A DNA stretch of 64,000 bases, taken from positions 124,001-188,000 of the forward strand of contig VXAI01000194.1 in NCBI GenBank assembly GCA_013399305.1, read 5' to 3'. The notes below the pieces were generated by a model. It searched no databases. It was not told the DNA's origin and saw only the letters and a list, made by a program, of their open reading frames with translations. This DNA comes from Rostratula benghalensis. Lineage: Eukaryota > Chordata > Aves > Charadriiformes > Rostratulidae. Below, one piece after another: positions 44,151 through 57,225 of this stretch (the first letter of the stretch is position 1; each line of letters begins with the position of its first letter). The translations under genes and the position numbers were made by a program.

Positions 44151-46899
44151 GATGTAGGAAAGCAAAGAACAAACACAGAAAAGATATTTTAGGCATCTGG
44201 ATCTCAGTTTCAACAGACGTACCTAGTAAGTGTTTGAAAATTGCATAGGGAGTTGGAATGCTCCCCTGCTGTGGAGAGCATCCCTCTTGAAGGGCAGCAG
44301 TAAAGCCAGCGTAACCTGAAATGATCCTGCTCTTTTCTAGCTCTTCCTATAAAATAGCTTTCTCTTTTTCTTCCCTCCATCCTTCCAGATCTCCCTTCAT
44401 TTATCCAAACTCAGCAGAGGCTGGGGGCATCTCCCTGCAGCTGACAGTGCTTGGTGTGAGAGCAAAAGAGAGACTAATTAACATTAATTGAATGCAATAT
44501 CTCTTTTCTTGTGAGAATCCGTAAATGTTTTACAAATATTTGGTAGCTTGATTCCATGCTGTTCCGTGGTGGAAGTTCATAAGGATCATTATTTCAACCC
44601 TCATGTCCTGGGAAGGCAGGTACTAAGGAGCAGAGCAGCTCTGTGCTGCTGAGAAGCAGAAAGGAAAGACCCACCTTGTTCGGCTGCGCCGCGGAGTGAA
44701 GTCAAGGAGCTTGTTTTAATTACCCTCACAGAAATCACAGATTTGTATTGGATGTGGATATCGGTGGCTTTAATGAACAGTTCACAGCATGCATTCAAAT
44801 TAAGCCTGCCTTTCTACACTCTTCTTTTTTTTCATTTTGGAGCTGGTTTTTTATCTAACAGATGAATCTCATGTTACTTGTCACTCAAACAGTAATTCAC
44901 ATGGATGTGTTTGCTGCCTCTTAGTAGAGCCACAGAAAAGCTACCCCACTCTTTGGGTAGAGCTACCTATTCTTTTTTTTTCCTCTTCTGATTCTTCCGT
45001 GGTGGAGCTGGTGCTCTTCCTCCAGCAGTCTCTGTGCCATCCCACCCTGGGTGCCAGCGGTGCCTGGAGGTCAACTCTGCCTTGGGAAGGGCTGGAGTCT
45101 TGTTTGGAGATCACAGGCTGGCTTCCAGCTTTAACATGAAGATTTCAATTTACCCTCGTTTTCCCTAGGCTAGCTCAAAACCTGTAGCTTTAGTAACCAC
45201 GGGAGCAGCGCTGTTGTGTCTTTGGGTGTTACCGTTGTGCTGGGGTAGCTCTGCAGAAGCAGGAGAGCCTGGAACTCTGGACCAGCCAAGGCATACACTG
45301 TAAAACAGTGTTTTTCTTATGGTGACCGGTATCCACCGCATCCTTCAGCGTGTTATCTCTCCAGTTAGACTGATAACAAAGCTTGTTGGATGGTAACACA
45401 GGATTCCAGTGAGGGAAGAGGTCCTGGGCACGGGCTCCGGCGATGGGCAGACGTGCCAGGAGTCTGTGCGGGACAGGCAGCTGCAGACACCAGGCAGAAG
45501 AACTGAATAGAGAAAGTTATTCCAGTGGCCAAAGTCCTCTCCTTTGATCATTCTGGCAGCTGATCCTCTGCACTGGAAGCTGGCTGCTTCTGTTTCACTA
45601 AGTTTTAATAAATTGTAGTTGGACAAACCTGATTTAACTTTGAAGTCAGCCCCGCTTCCAGCCGGTGCTTGGACAAGATAATCCCCAGCGGGCCCTCCCA
45701 ATCTGATTTTTTTTTGATTCCACGAAACACGTGATGTTGTTTGTGACTGACTTCTCAACTGTGCCTGAACACACTCCCGGATATGTATTTCTTTTTTCCT
45801 GAATATTTCTACCTGAGAATTAAGGTGGCTTGCTGGAAATGTTTGCACAAGCAAATCCAATCTCAGTAACCACTTAGAGGGAATGAAGAACAAAAGGGGA
45901 AAGGGCAGGGGCAATGAGAAGTTAATTTAAACATGCAGACTAATATTTACAGAGCAGCTGTTGCAGTATTTACCCAGCTTTACTAATTATGGACTGGAAC
46001 ATTCCCCTGTCCCTGGCAGTGAATCCCTCGGTGCCCTGGTGCTGGTGGGCTGGAGGGGTTGGGGAGATGCAGCGCAGGGTCCTGCAGGGTCCCCAGCCCC
46101 ACGAGGAGCCCAGGGGCTGAGTGATGTTTCTCTGAGCTGTTGTCACTGCCCTGTCCACCATCACTCCCACTCACCTTTCTGGAGGATGCCATCCTCTTTG
46201 TGGTGTTTTCCTTAAACAGTGACTGGGGAGGAAAGTACAAAATCCTGTAAACTTCAGGGCTGGGGTCATTTTGAAACTCTGTCCCTAATTATTGAGTATG
46301 AGCAGCTGGACACGGTGATCTGATCGTGGCTGGGAGTCTGGGGGTGTGTGTGGGAGAGGTGGGTTTGCTCCCCTCCTGTTCTATCCTCACCCACTGCGTG
46401 CGAGGAGGGGTTGGAAATCTGTCCCTTGGGTGGAAATCCCTCATTCTCAAAGGCAAAACCTGCAGAGCCTCGAGACTCAATGTGGGGAGCTCACCTGGGA
46501 GCCCCCATGGTGGTTGTTTGACCCACTGGGCTGGACTGGAAGTGGGTGTCTGTGTGGATTTCTGTGCCTAGAGCATTGCTCAGGATTCTTCCACACATGA
46601 ATAAATAAATAATAAATAGCAGAGGCATATGGGAGAACTCGCAGCACATCTCCTGCTTGATGTTCGAGAAAAAAATTAAAATATCAGAAGATAAAGATGG
46701 CAAGGGACCCCCGCAGGGAAAGCCTCTTTGTCTAATGACCTTTCTAGGTCTGTGATAGCAAATACAATAGCCAAACCTCATAAATCATAGTTCAGGAAAA
46801 CATCCGGAGGGCACGCTTTGACACTGTTTGCATATTCAAATGTCACCCCACTCATGAAAGAAAGACAAAATGTTTTTTTCTCTCAAAAATGTCAGCACA
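44151..46899. other. non-coding sequence, no gene recognised
   Basis: Includes a 189-codon minus-strand frame (45345-45914). It reads as a mixed-composition peptide without signal peptide, repeats or domain, so I treat it as chance. A short AATA repeat lies at 46599-46618. No mobile-element ends seen. Confidence 0.5.
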
Positions 46900-47290
46900 G
46901 ACTGGATTAGAAAAGATAATTCAGAAGTACTTCCAGAGAATAATTACCACTGTCATCTACCTGCAATGTAGTTAATGAATGGGAAGAGGGTTTTTTATTA
47001 GGAAAAAAATTATGATTATTAGAGTAATTAATCAGCTGTGTGATGACAGCTTCCCTGAGAAAATAATCTCCAAAGGCCAAGTAGCTACAGTAGGGCATTT
47101 TGTTGATAAAGCACCAGAGGCGCAAAACATTCTCCTGCCATTAGATGGGAAAGTGCTTATAGGGGTGGAATTTCATTATGTCCTAAGCACCTATGGATCT
47201 GCTGCACTCCAGGAGCTCACACATTCGTTATCTCATCAGTTAAATGCAAGAAAATTTCATAACCTCCTGGTCTCCCCAAAATAAATAACG
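46900..47290. promoter_or_regulatory. candidate conserved non-coding element
   Basis: Dense and varied cores: GAATAATTACCACTG, GTTAATGAATGG, TTATTAGG, TAATTAATCAG (TAATTA at 47025-47030) next to an E-box CAGCTG at 47033-47038. Lower-AT sequence without repeats continues to about 47290. A 101-codon + frame (46979-47284) covers most of it. Its peptide is not low-complexity, but no family is recognised and its start is inside the AT-rich core, so coding is unlikely though not excluded. Confidence 0.33.
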
Positions 47291-50200
47291 CTTTCTTTTC
47301 TGCAGCCCCTTTGTCCCATCTATTTTCACCTCAGCCCAGAGAAGCAATTAAGGATCTATTTACGCCTGCAGATCTGTGCCCGTTAGCAGGAAGGGATTTC
47401 TCCCCCTGGAAAGCCAAGGTGTCCAAGGGACAAACTGATGGTAAATAGAAAGCAGCCACGGGCAGAGCCAGGGCAGGAGCTTTCTGAGCACTTGGAGATT
47501 TCCAACCCTTGGAAAGGCCAGAGCCCACCTTTCTCGGCTTCTGGCTGTGAGAGAGGGAGGCAGCAAGCAGGGAAGGAAAAAAGTTAGAGAAATGGGGACA
47601 AATTGGTGAAACTGCTGCAGTTGAGCACAGGCAAACGTTTGCTGCCATCGGTTTGTGCTCAGGCATCAGGGAGGGAGGCTGAACTCACATGTAACGACTC
47701 CCTCGAGGTCCTGTCTCTCACAAGGACGTGCAGAGCAGTGACAGACCCCAGAGCCTTCTCCTGTGTGACCCCCCCAGAGGTCTTGTCCCAGTGCCAGGAG
47801 CCGGAGGAGGCTTTTCTCCTCCTCGGAGCTGGATGGAAATAGAAAGGGGACACCCAGGCAGGAGCTGACTGGAGTCCCCTGGGCAGGACACTCTGAACCT
47901 AGAGACTTTGCTTTTACATCATCATCTGAAGCAAACGTGGTTGGGCACTTGCACTTCTGTGGTGCCAGTGCTGCTCTCCAGCCTTTTCCACCACTACAAT
48001 TTCTGCATGGCACGGTCTTAATCTCCAAACATCTCATTTACCCCCGTGTCCCACCATGCCCTGAAGGATCAGCTTCTTCCCTCAGGACCCTACTGCTGAT
48101 TTCCCCGGTCCCTCTCTGTCTCATCCCCTGTTCCTCCCTCAGCTCCTTGCTCCCTCCAGGAGCTGGGCTCAACCACGTCCCACAGCCTGGCCCCATCCCC
48201 GCTCCCTGCCGGGGACTGTGCCTGGGAGGGTGAAGGGATTGCAGGCAGTCATTAGATAAAATTCAGCACAGGGCTGTCTTAAATTCCCCTTCAGCCTCTG
48301 GCAACGTGGCTGTATTTCAAGCTCATCAGGTTTCCCTGCTTGTGGGAGCGATGAGGGTTTTGTGGGGCTGGGCTCGGTGCTGGCAGCGCAGCCCCTGCTC
48401 GGGTTTGACCTCTGCTCTTCTCCAGCTTCTCTCTTCTCCCCATCTATTGTGAGTGGCACCTTCTGCCTGCAGGTGATGGCAAAGTGAGGAGAAACACCCG
48501 TGACCCCGAGAGCAGCCCCCTTCTGGGCTCTGGTTGGATCCTGGGTGTTTCTTCCTACTGAGCCCAGTGTGTGCTCGCAGCAGTGGCTGCTGCAGAGGGT
48601 ACCGCAGGAACAAATGCCAAAGGCAAGAGCTCAGAGATATATTATTTACATATTTATTAGAAAAGCAGTGCTGCTTGTGAGAGCAAACCGCCTCTGACTT
48701 CAATTCCAATAAGTAAACAGCCCAATGGGCAAATAAAAGAGAAGGGAAACACGCGCTGCTGCGGTTTACACAAGCTAATACAGTAAAACAAAATATTCTG
48801 AACGTGGAACTACTTTGTGAGATAGGGAAAAAAATAAAATCCTACCTTTATTCTCCTTCTCAGTTAAGCACTCGGTAATAATTGCAAAATAATTTAATTA
48901 TATGTGGTATCATTTGCCTCACAGACTAACAGAAAGATAATTAATTCTTGTTTATCTAAACTGCATTGTAGTTCAGTTTTAACTGCCCTGCAGCAATGAG
49001 CATCGCTTCTGCTGAGTCTGAACTTTTGCTGGCCTTTCTTTCACAGTTTTTTTTATTTTTTCTTCTTCTCTGTGTAGTTTAAGGGTGAAAAAAAACAACA
49101 ATAGCTGCTAGCTGTTGTGGAGAAGGAGCCCTCTGAGTGGAAACCCATGTGTACAGGCTGCACAAAGGCTGAGGAGCTGGGGTTTTATCTCCAGGTCTGT
49201 TGTGGACACTGGAAACCCCCTTCAAGAAACATTCCAGGAGCCCTGTAGAGACTTAGGAATAGGTAAAGTTTAAAAAAAGAAATCCAATCAATTTGTTTAA
49301 CTCCCTCTGCAAATTAAAAGCTGAGAAGCCGAAGTTATTCTGGTTTCATCAGTTCTTGGAGGTGAGAAAAAGCAAACCCATTGCCTGACCCATAACCTGT
49401 TTGAGAAAAGTTCACATCTGGTATCACTTGCTGAGAAAAAACAATTGATACTGACAGCAATTTGGGACACCGTAAAAAGATATATGGACTTTTCAGCATC
49501 TTTTCCAAAGGTTTTCTTGAAATATTTGCAGGTAGATAGGGATTATAAAATGATCGGGAAGAGGAACAAAGGGTTTGTAAAGGTTACAATGAATGTAAAA
49601 ATGTTTGGAAGTGTTAGTGCAAATCCCTGTTATTTAAATTCATCAGCTGTCACTTTGAAGGAAGCTTTTGGAAACAGTCTTTCTATGTATTCTTTTCTAA
49701 GGGAAACTCCTAAGTAATTGCCAAATGAAGAAGACCCCAGGCTGTAGCCCCTCCTAAATGTCAGCCATTCAGACCAATACCACCGTGTGGTGTTGCAGAC
49801 CAGGGGAATCCAAAAGCAACAGGAGACCCCTGCAGAGGGAAACCCCTCAGTGACGGCCAAGGGCCAGCTGGGTCCCCAGCTTTTCCTCTGGCAGCCGCGT
49901 CCGGGCAGGGAAATCATTGGGGCTCACTTAAAAGAGGCGCTCGGTGTCGGTCCAGGGCTCTGCTGCCACTGCAGCTCACAACCTTTTGGGTGTTGGGAGA
50001 AATGATTAACAGATGTGTCTTCCCATTTCCCAGTATCTCTCTTTTGAATTGCAAAGTGGCCTCCTGCTTATTTTGAAGTACGATATGTCTAACCTTCCAG
50101 GCACAGCTTATTGCTAATTTCCTATGCTGCTATGAATCTATGATTTATTTAACAAATTTCTACCCAGCAAATAAAACAACATTTGTTCTACCTGGAGGGT

Positions 50201-52825
50201 AGTTCCCAATTATCACAGCACAGCCAGGCACGGCTGCAACAGTTGGCACAAGAACAGTGGTCAAAATGATGAACAGGGTGTCTCCCTTCAGACAGGAAAA
50301 AGTGAAATTGTAGAAGTAACCCCACGGAACAGAGCACTGCATCTTCTGCTGTGGTTCTCCTGGGCAGGCACCGTCGTCATGAAGCCATCACATTTTCAAC
50401 TGTATTTGTATCATTTGCATATATTGACTTAGAGTATAATGCCAGATGGTTTCTGTACCAAAATGCTCACAAAGAGAGAGTTCTAATGACTCAGTGCTGA
50501 GTAAAGGCTGAACAGGTTTGAATGCAACAAAACGACCTTGAGCTTTCATCTAAGCCTCAAATTAGAAAAAAAAAAAAGAATATAACTATAGTTTTCCCAC
50601 CTAAGTTTGAGAAGTCCTATTTCTTTCTAAAGGTTATTTATTTACTCTCTGTCTCCACTCCACAGCGGAATATAAATGCCCAAATCCTTAGCTGTTTGGG
50701 ACTTTCAGGTTTTCCAGTGTCAGATGGGAGGCTGCCATCCAGGTGGTGGGTGTCCCAAATTTTTAGGGCTATTCACGGTGTTTAAGAGTACTCCCCCTGT
50801 AGCTGCTCATGGGGTGCAGGGCAGCCTGTCCTTTCCCTTCAATAAGAAATAGGAATCTCCAGGGGTGAAAGCAGTGAGGATGGGCAGAACATGACTCTCT
50901 CTTCCAGTTTAGTTCAGTTGCTGCCTTTTGAGATGTCACAGTGGGTGATAAAATATATTCCCTGTATTCAGGGCTGGAGAAAGAAGCTTCCCCAAAAATA
51001 AACCTAACTGAAAGGAATTTTCCTTGGGTTTATTTGCTTTGGGTTATTAAAGTGACAGGTCTGTGCTGCCCATGCGGTGCAGGGGATTATAAGGCTCCAA
51101 GGACAGAGCTGAGACCCCAGTGGGTGCTCATCTTCCACTACACGACAAGAGCATCTCTCTCCCTCTGCATCTCTGGTGTTTGCTCTGTGGCAGGAGGACC
51201 TGCTGGGTGGGGAGTCACCGGGGGGATTTCTCAATGGCATCTGAGGAACTGAAATATTCCCCCCTGCCCAGGGACTGTAAAGGAGCTGGGCAAAAAAATA
51301 GTCAGGCAGTTTACAGGATTGTTTTGGTTTGGTTTTTTTTTTTCCCCTTTGCATCATATTTTATATTTATAAAATATTTAACTTAAGCAAATGTAGTTAA
51401 ATCATAATGGACTTCTCAAACTTGCAGGAAAAAGAGGTTGATTGTTTGCTCTCTCCTGTGTAAACAACTGATACAATAAGTAAGAAAACACAAATCCTCT
51501 TCTGCTCCTCCTTACATCCCCTTCGCAGTCAGCATAAAAGGCTCATTAATAAAATAGATTGGAGGAAGGTTGTGATGGGATAACACAATGAATCCGTGGT
51601 GGGAATCCATCCCTTTCGTGGAGCTGCATCAACACCTCAGTGTGCTGGGACCTGACCAGGGCTGGGCACCCGTGGGTGCCTCCCTCTTCCTCCTGCAGCT
51701 GAAATGGTTTCTCAGAGCTGCTTCTCTTTGCCCTTGCTCCATCATAAACTTTGTCCCTGTCCATGTGAGGAATGGGACGGGTGGTGCAGGTTGAGTCATT
51801 GATGCCCGTGGTACCAGGCCTTGGTTATTGTTTGGTTGGGCACAGAAGGATGAATGCACCATCTCTGCAGGAGATGGCCACGCAATGGGTCCAGCTCAGG
51901 AGAGTTAAACGTTTTGTGGGCTGAACCCTGCATCAGTCTTAGATAAACTTCCCCCTCCTGAGCTGGGTTTTTGGGGCTCAGGAGAGGTGCAAGGCAGAAA
52001 GAGATGCTGGAGTGATGACTGGGGAACGTGGGTTTTGATGGTGGCACTTTGCTTTCTCCACGGAGATGTCCTGCAAGAGGACGGTTCAGCGCCTGCCGTG
52101 CTTTGGGACCTGGACCCGTCTTTCCAAAATGAGAAGTGAAACACCCATCCAGCGCTAAACAGCTGCTAAAAAGCTTCTCAGCATTGATGTCATGCTCTTG
52201 CTCTTGCTCTCCAGCAGCCTTAGAGTGGAGCTCTGCTCCCGGAGCGCGGCAGCCCCACGTGGTTCCTTGAGAAGTGGCTGGATCTTAAAGCAAGTGATCC
52301 CGAACCATCAGCTCGATGGCTGTTTTCAGAAATCTTGTCTGGTTTGTGGCAGACGCTCACGCAATGACACACATCACAGCTCAAGCAAAGCTTTCTGTTT
52401 ATAAAATAGTCAATAACATTTGTGGAGAATTATTTTTTTCCCAAGGACACCTTTCACTTCAGCTCCGAGGGAGCTGGGAATAAATTGTTCCTCACCATCA
52501 GCAGCTGACCTCTCCGCTTGTTTAAAATGTGGGCGTCTTCTGAACAAAAAACCACCATTTGCTAAATGAAGCAAAACACCATAATAGGTTTAATGATGTA
52601 GATTTATCTCCTAACAGTTGTTTTGAGATCACAACAAATCATTAAAATCATTAACTCTCCAAGCTAAATTAGATTACAGATCTTGGAGAATGTCTGGCCA
52701 CTGCATCTGCAAAACAGTGCCTCTTCCTGCCTGCGCCAGTCATTAATTCTGCTCAGATTCCTCTGCAAACAATGAACCAATTCAACAGATTCCAAGTCAG
52801 ATGAAACAAAAAAAGCCAACATCTT
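47291..52825. other. non-coding sequence, no gene recognised
   Basis: GC-richer between about 47680 and 48560, where frames of 95-127 codons overlap on both strands. AT-rich from 48600 to 49730. The frame free of stops from 49325 to 49717 (131 codons, no ATG near its beginning) is discussed as a finding. An A12 tract lies at about 50566-50577 and a T/C-rich stretch near 51330-51345. No mobile-element ends recognised. Confidence 0.5.
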
Positions 52826-52847
52826 TGTGTGTGTGTGTGTGTGTGTG
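52826..52847 (+). repeat. (TG)11 microsatellite
   Basis: Eleven perfect TG units between ATCTT and CATGTTTTG. A likely length-polymorphic marker. Confidence 0.95.
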
Positions 52848-54189
52848 CATGTTTTGTTTCTTCTTCCAGGCTATTCCCATTACCGGAAAATATTTTCCCG
52901 GAGTGCCCAGGACAGGCTGTGTCTCTGTGGGGAGCGCTGTCTCGGGTGCGGTGTCTGCGTGTGACACAGATTGGCTGCACAGATCTATCCAAAAGCCAGG
53001 GAATTTGGTCCCAGAACCACACGGTGTAATTAAGGTACACCTAAAGTGACAACGAGCCTCGCACAGAAGCCCATTTGTCTTGCACCTATCGAGGGTGGCG
53101 TTACTGCCACGCTGGCTGGCTTTGAGTGTTGGAGAAGGGAAGGGACGTGGAGGGGTTGGAAGCCCGGGGCTGATGCTGGCCAGGGAGCTGATGGCTCAGC
53201 ACCATCGCTTCCCGCAGGAGCCAGCCTGCAGCAGAAGAAACCCTGTGTCAGATGCGATCCTGTCTTTAGAGGGACATGAAGCTCCTCGCGGTTTCTGCCC
53301 CAGTCCCCCTGCCCTTGTGTCGCTGTCGATAGAGGCTGCGCTCTTTATCCCCCGGGGCTGGTGTTGGTTTGGAAGAGGAGGAGTACACAGCAGAAGTGTT
53401 ACTGGGTTTTTCTTCTCGGGATTCATCTTTCTGTTTATTTAAGTTTTCTCTCTCCTCCCACTTCTACAGTGGTTTCAGCTGTACAAGGCAATGTTTGCAG
53501 TTCAAAGGAAGGAATGGCTGGAAACCAGAGACATTTGTGCTGGAGTTTTACTGCTCTCGTAGGGGTACTGAGGAGGTCCTCCTGAACATTAGGGCCATGC
53601 CTATCTGTGTTCATAGAGAATATAAATGAAAAGAAGTTTTTGTCCTGTATAGTTTGGAATCTACACCAGGGATTGTGTTTGTAGCTGCAGTTGTACAAAG
53701 CTGCCTGTCCCCTGGCACAGCCGGCCAGCGAGTGCCACTCCAGCCAGGAACCCTCGGTCCCTCCAGAAGCTCTGGAGGAAGTGATGGTGTTTCAGGAAGC
53801 AGCTCGAAGTGATCTCTCCTGTCACTTACACGAGATTTCTGTGTCTGGTACCCCCGGTGGATGAGATTGCTGAGGGCAAAGGATAGGGAACCTCCCAAAA
53901 CCACCTCTCCCAGGGGAATACACCAAGGGGGGGATCAGCCTCGGGTCCTGGGGGGAGCAGAGGGGACGTTTCACCAGAGCCATCGCATCATTTGTGACTC
54001 CCCAAACCTGCTGAATTGTGAGGCTCCTCTGTGGGAGGGCTTTTCTGTCTCTTTGTTTTGCATTTGAGCCAAATGCCAAAATACCAGGAGAAAGTTGCCT
54101 CCAGCATTTTTTTGGGAGTTAGAGGGGGAGCATTCTAGCTCCTGACATCTTGGCAGGGGTTCTCAAAGCCCATATGTCAGATTCAGAGA
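52848..54189. other. non-coding sequence, nothing recognised
   Basis: Moderate GC with several overlapping frames of 75-120 codons on both strands and no domains. CpGs are slightly more frequent at 52880-52965. Confidence 0.45.
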
Positions 54190-54640
54190 AACAGTTCACA
54201 TTAATTTTAAATGGAAATCTTAGACCTTTGCTAGGCAACTGCATCTCTCATTGCAATTCTGCCCACAATTTACTCCAAATAGGCTTGACAATAGCGCACT
54301 AAAATCTGAGTGCTTCAGCAAAACAGAATCACACCCTTTTGAGTGAAACATCCATCCTCATTCTATTTGTCTTGTGGCAATTAAAATAAGCATGAAATGT
54401 GCTTGGGCGTGCTCTTGGTCTCATGCCCGTTTTAAATATTAACTCCAAGTCTTCATTGCTATTATTTAGTAATAATGTTTATTATTGATAGGGCTGGAGT
54501 ACCTGGAGGCCAATCTTTCATTATTCAGTGTAAGCATACATCAGAAACAGTTCTTCCCTCAAAGCATTACTGATCTAATTGAAGGCTAACACAGGTTAAT
54601 AGATAGCTTAAAAATGTCTGTTTCATATATAAAATAGCCT
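54190..54640. promoter_or_regulatory. AT-rich candidate non-coding element
   Basis: A region without long frames and with AT cores, including an inverted repeat ATTATT/AATAAT around TAGT at 54461-54476, then GTTTATTATTGATAGG and CTGATCTAATTGAAGG. Could be a regulatory element or simply neutral AT-rich DNA. Confidence 0.25.
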
Positions 54641-56642
54641 AGCACTCTACTTCACTCCCTCCCGTCTTACATCAGTGTAAGAAAGCAGCAGCTCCCAGGC
54701 TCTGGCTGAACGTCTCAGGCTCTTGCTGTTATTTCCCCTCTTGCCACGGTTTCCATTTTGCCTGAGAAGGGGGGTTTGGAAAGCTGTTCTCACTGCCATG
54801 CAGCTGGTGGCTGGCAGCTCTGCCAGCTCCTGTCCCTCTCCTCCAGCAGGGCTGAGGCACCCGCCAATCCATCACCTTAAGATGCAATAACTTCTTTAAA
54901 ATCAGGTGCTGGCTGCTCTGCCGCTTGCTTTCTGCCCAGACTGTTCCTCCCCAAACCCATACCGTGCACAGGCAGAAGCTGACTAATTACAAGCCAAATA
55001 TGTGTGGGTTTTTGATGTTGCCAAAGCACATGAACGTGTCCCCTGTAAGATTCAGCAAAATCTAAAGTTCTTGTCCCTCCTTCTGTTACAGGTGGTGGTG
55101 GCTTCTGTCACTCACTGGTCCCAGGGCAGCTCAGTGCAGGCAAGCACGTAAGTTAAAGACATTTTTCTAATAGCTTGCAATAGGCCCGTTCCAGACACAT
55201 TCTTTTCCTGGTGAAATGTTTATTTTCTGAGTGCAGACCCTTTTCCACCATCTCTCTACAATAAATACATTGCAAGGAGCTGGTGCCAGCCCCGTGCCAG
55301 CAGAGCTCCCTTCCTGTAAATCCTTCCCCTCCCAGAGATGCTGCAAGAGCTGTTCCTCCCGAGAAGGACCAGGGAATTGGCCCTTTCATGGGAAGCAATC
55401 GTTCTTTTTAATTGTTGTGTTTGACACCTGGGTACTGCAGCAATGGGTGGATTACAAATGCTTAGGAGATAATTAAATTGCACGTTGAAAAGAATAGTGG
55501 GATGTGAAGCCGTGGCAGAAAGAGTGGTGTAAAAGTGGAGACCAAAGTTGCCATATGCTCCTTTCTCCCACTGTTGCCTCCACAATGGCAGATCAGCCTG
55601 GCACATCGCAAAATCCGGGCTGTTTGTGCTGCCGCGTAGAGACCAGCAGTTTCCATTCACACAAACCAGTGAGAAATGCAGGGGTATTTTTTTCTCCCCG
55701 TTCCCTCCTGCTTCCCTGTGAATTCACACTTTTGTGTCTTCTGTCTGGTGCACGAAGAGCAAGCTCCTTCCTCCTCATTCCAGGGCTCAGCCCCTTGGGG
55801 TGGGTGGGTTTGGGGTGCAGAGAAGTGGATTTTTGGCCCCCAGTGGTAGGAATTGGCTCATGTTTGAGCCCTCACAGCATGACCTCACCTGCCTATTGTC
55901 ATATCCCCTCTGTCTTTGCTCCGACTTGGCTTCTACTTAGCAAGATAAAAATGAGTAAGAATAAAGAGGGGTTGAATGGGGGAACCTGGAGGAAGATATG
56001 GGGAAGCCGAGCAGAAATGAGGGCAGGAGAGAGCGGCGCTGAGAGCTCCTCAGAGGGACATGTGTAAAAGCAATCAACAAAAATGCTCTTTTTTTTTTTT
56101 AACTGAAGGTATTAACACTTTCAAAAAGTGGAAAGTAGTCATTATTTTAATACATGTGCACTTGCTGTGGACTCAGATAGCCCTGCTAAATTTGGAGATA
56201 TGGCACGGCTGTTCAGAGCAATTTAACTTTTACAGACTCTGTTTGAAATTCTGGGCTTTTTAAAGCGTGTGGTAAAATTCCCTTTTGCTTCACTGAGGCC
56301 AGATATCACTGTCTGCTTTTATCCTCTTTACAGAATTTTAGCATAAAGGTTTGAGACAATTGTGAAGTCATCCACAGAGGTACTTTTTAGCATTTTTCTT
56401 GGTAATGGGGTTGCAGTGGGGAACTTATATTTAAACAATGGAGACACTTTGCCACCCCTTGAGATGCATTTTTGCAATTCCATATTTACTGCCAGTAATT
56501 TTCCATATTCATCCCAGTTTCTTGGCGATTCCTGCTGGTCCTGCAGAAATGTGGCCATGCCTAACTGTTTTGAAATGGCATGAAAAGAAAGAAGGTCACT
56601 TTGCTTCTGTTCCCATTTTCTTATTTTCAGTGGCAAAAGTTT
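54641..56642. other. non-coding sequence, no gene recognised
   Basis: Contains a 187-codon + frame (55504-56067). The peptide has a hydrophobic Leu/Ser-rich middle but no clean signal peptide or domain. A T12 tract lies at about 56089-56100. The frame is overlapped by antisense frames and is treated as chance. Confidence 0.5.
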
Positions 56643-57225
56643 CATAGAATCATAGAATGGTTAGAGTTGGAAGGGACCATAAAGCCCCTCCAGTGCCATC
56701 CCCTGCCCTGGGCAGGGACACCTCCCACCAGCCCAGGTTGCTCCAAGCCCCCTCCAACCTGGCCTTGAACCCCTCCAGGGATGGGGCAGCCACAGCTTCT
56801 CTGGGCAACCTGGGCCAGGCTCTCACCACCCTCACACCAAAGAAGTTCTTTCTGGTATCTCATCTCAATCGCCCCTCTTTCAGTTTAAAACAACTACCCC
56901 TTGTCCTATCGCTCCACTCCCTGACAGAGTCCCTCTCTAGCTCTCCTGTAGCCCCTTCAGATACTGGAAGGCTGCTCTAAGGTCTCTCTGGAACCTTCTC
57001 TTCTTCAGGCTGAACAACCCCTGTCTTCGTAGGAGAGGTGCTCCAGCCCTCAGATCATTTTAGTGGCCCTCTGCTAGACCTTTTCTAACAGATCCATGGC
57101 CTTCCTGTGTTGAAGACTCCAGAGCTGGACACAGTGCTCCAGGTGGGGTCTCACCAGAGCAGAGTAGAGGGGTAGATTCACGTCCCACGACCTGCTGGCC
57201 ACGCTGCTTTTGATGCAGGCCAGCA
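56643..57225 (-). mobile_element. CR1 LINE, 5'-truncated, - orientation
   Basis: On + the block opens with the reverse complement of the CR1 3' tail (CATAGAATCATAGAATGG) and GTTGGAAGGGACC. It continues with the complement of the conserved CR1 3' region (GGGCAGCCACAGCTTCTC, CAGGCTCTCACCACCCTCAC, TTCAGGCTGAACAACCCC). It reaches the region encoding the C-terminal tail of the CR1 reverse transcriptase: on - a LEHCVQLW-type peptide can be read near 57120-57145. About 580 bp are retained. The 5' edge is approximate, near the GGCCAGCAATTTCC segment. Better preserved than the other copies, so probably a relatively young insertion. Confidence 0.95.

Noticed and set aside
45345..45914. 189-codon minus-strand frame
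   Set aside because: No recognisable domain, signal or repeat, and no supporting splice or promoter context. Length is compatible with chance.
55504..56067. 187-codon + strand frame with a hydrophobic middle
   Set aside because: The hydrophobic part is Leu/Ser/Pro-mixed without a clean transmembrane or signal pattern, and antisense frames overlap it.
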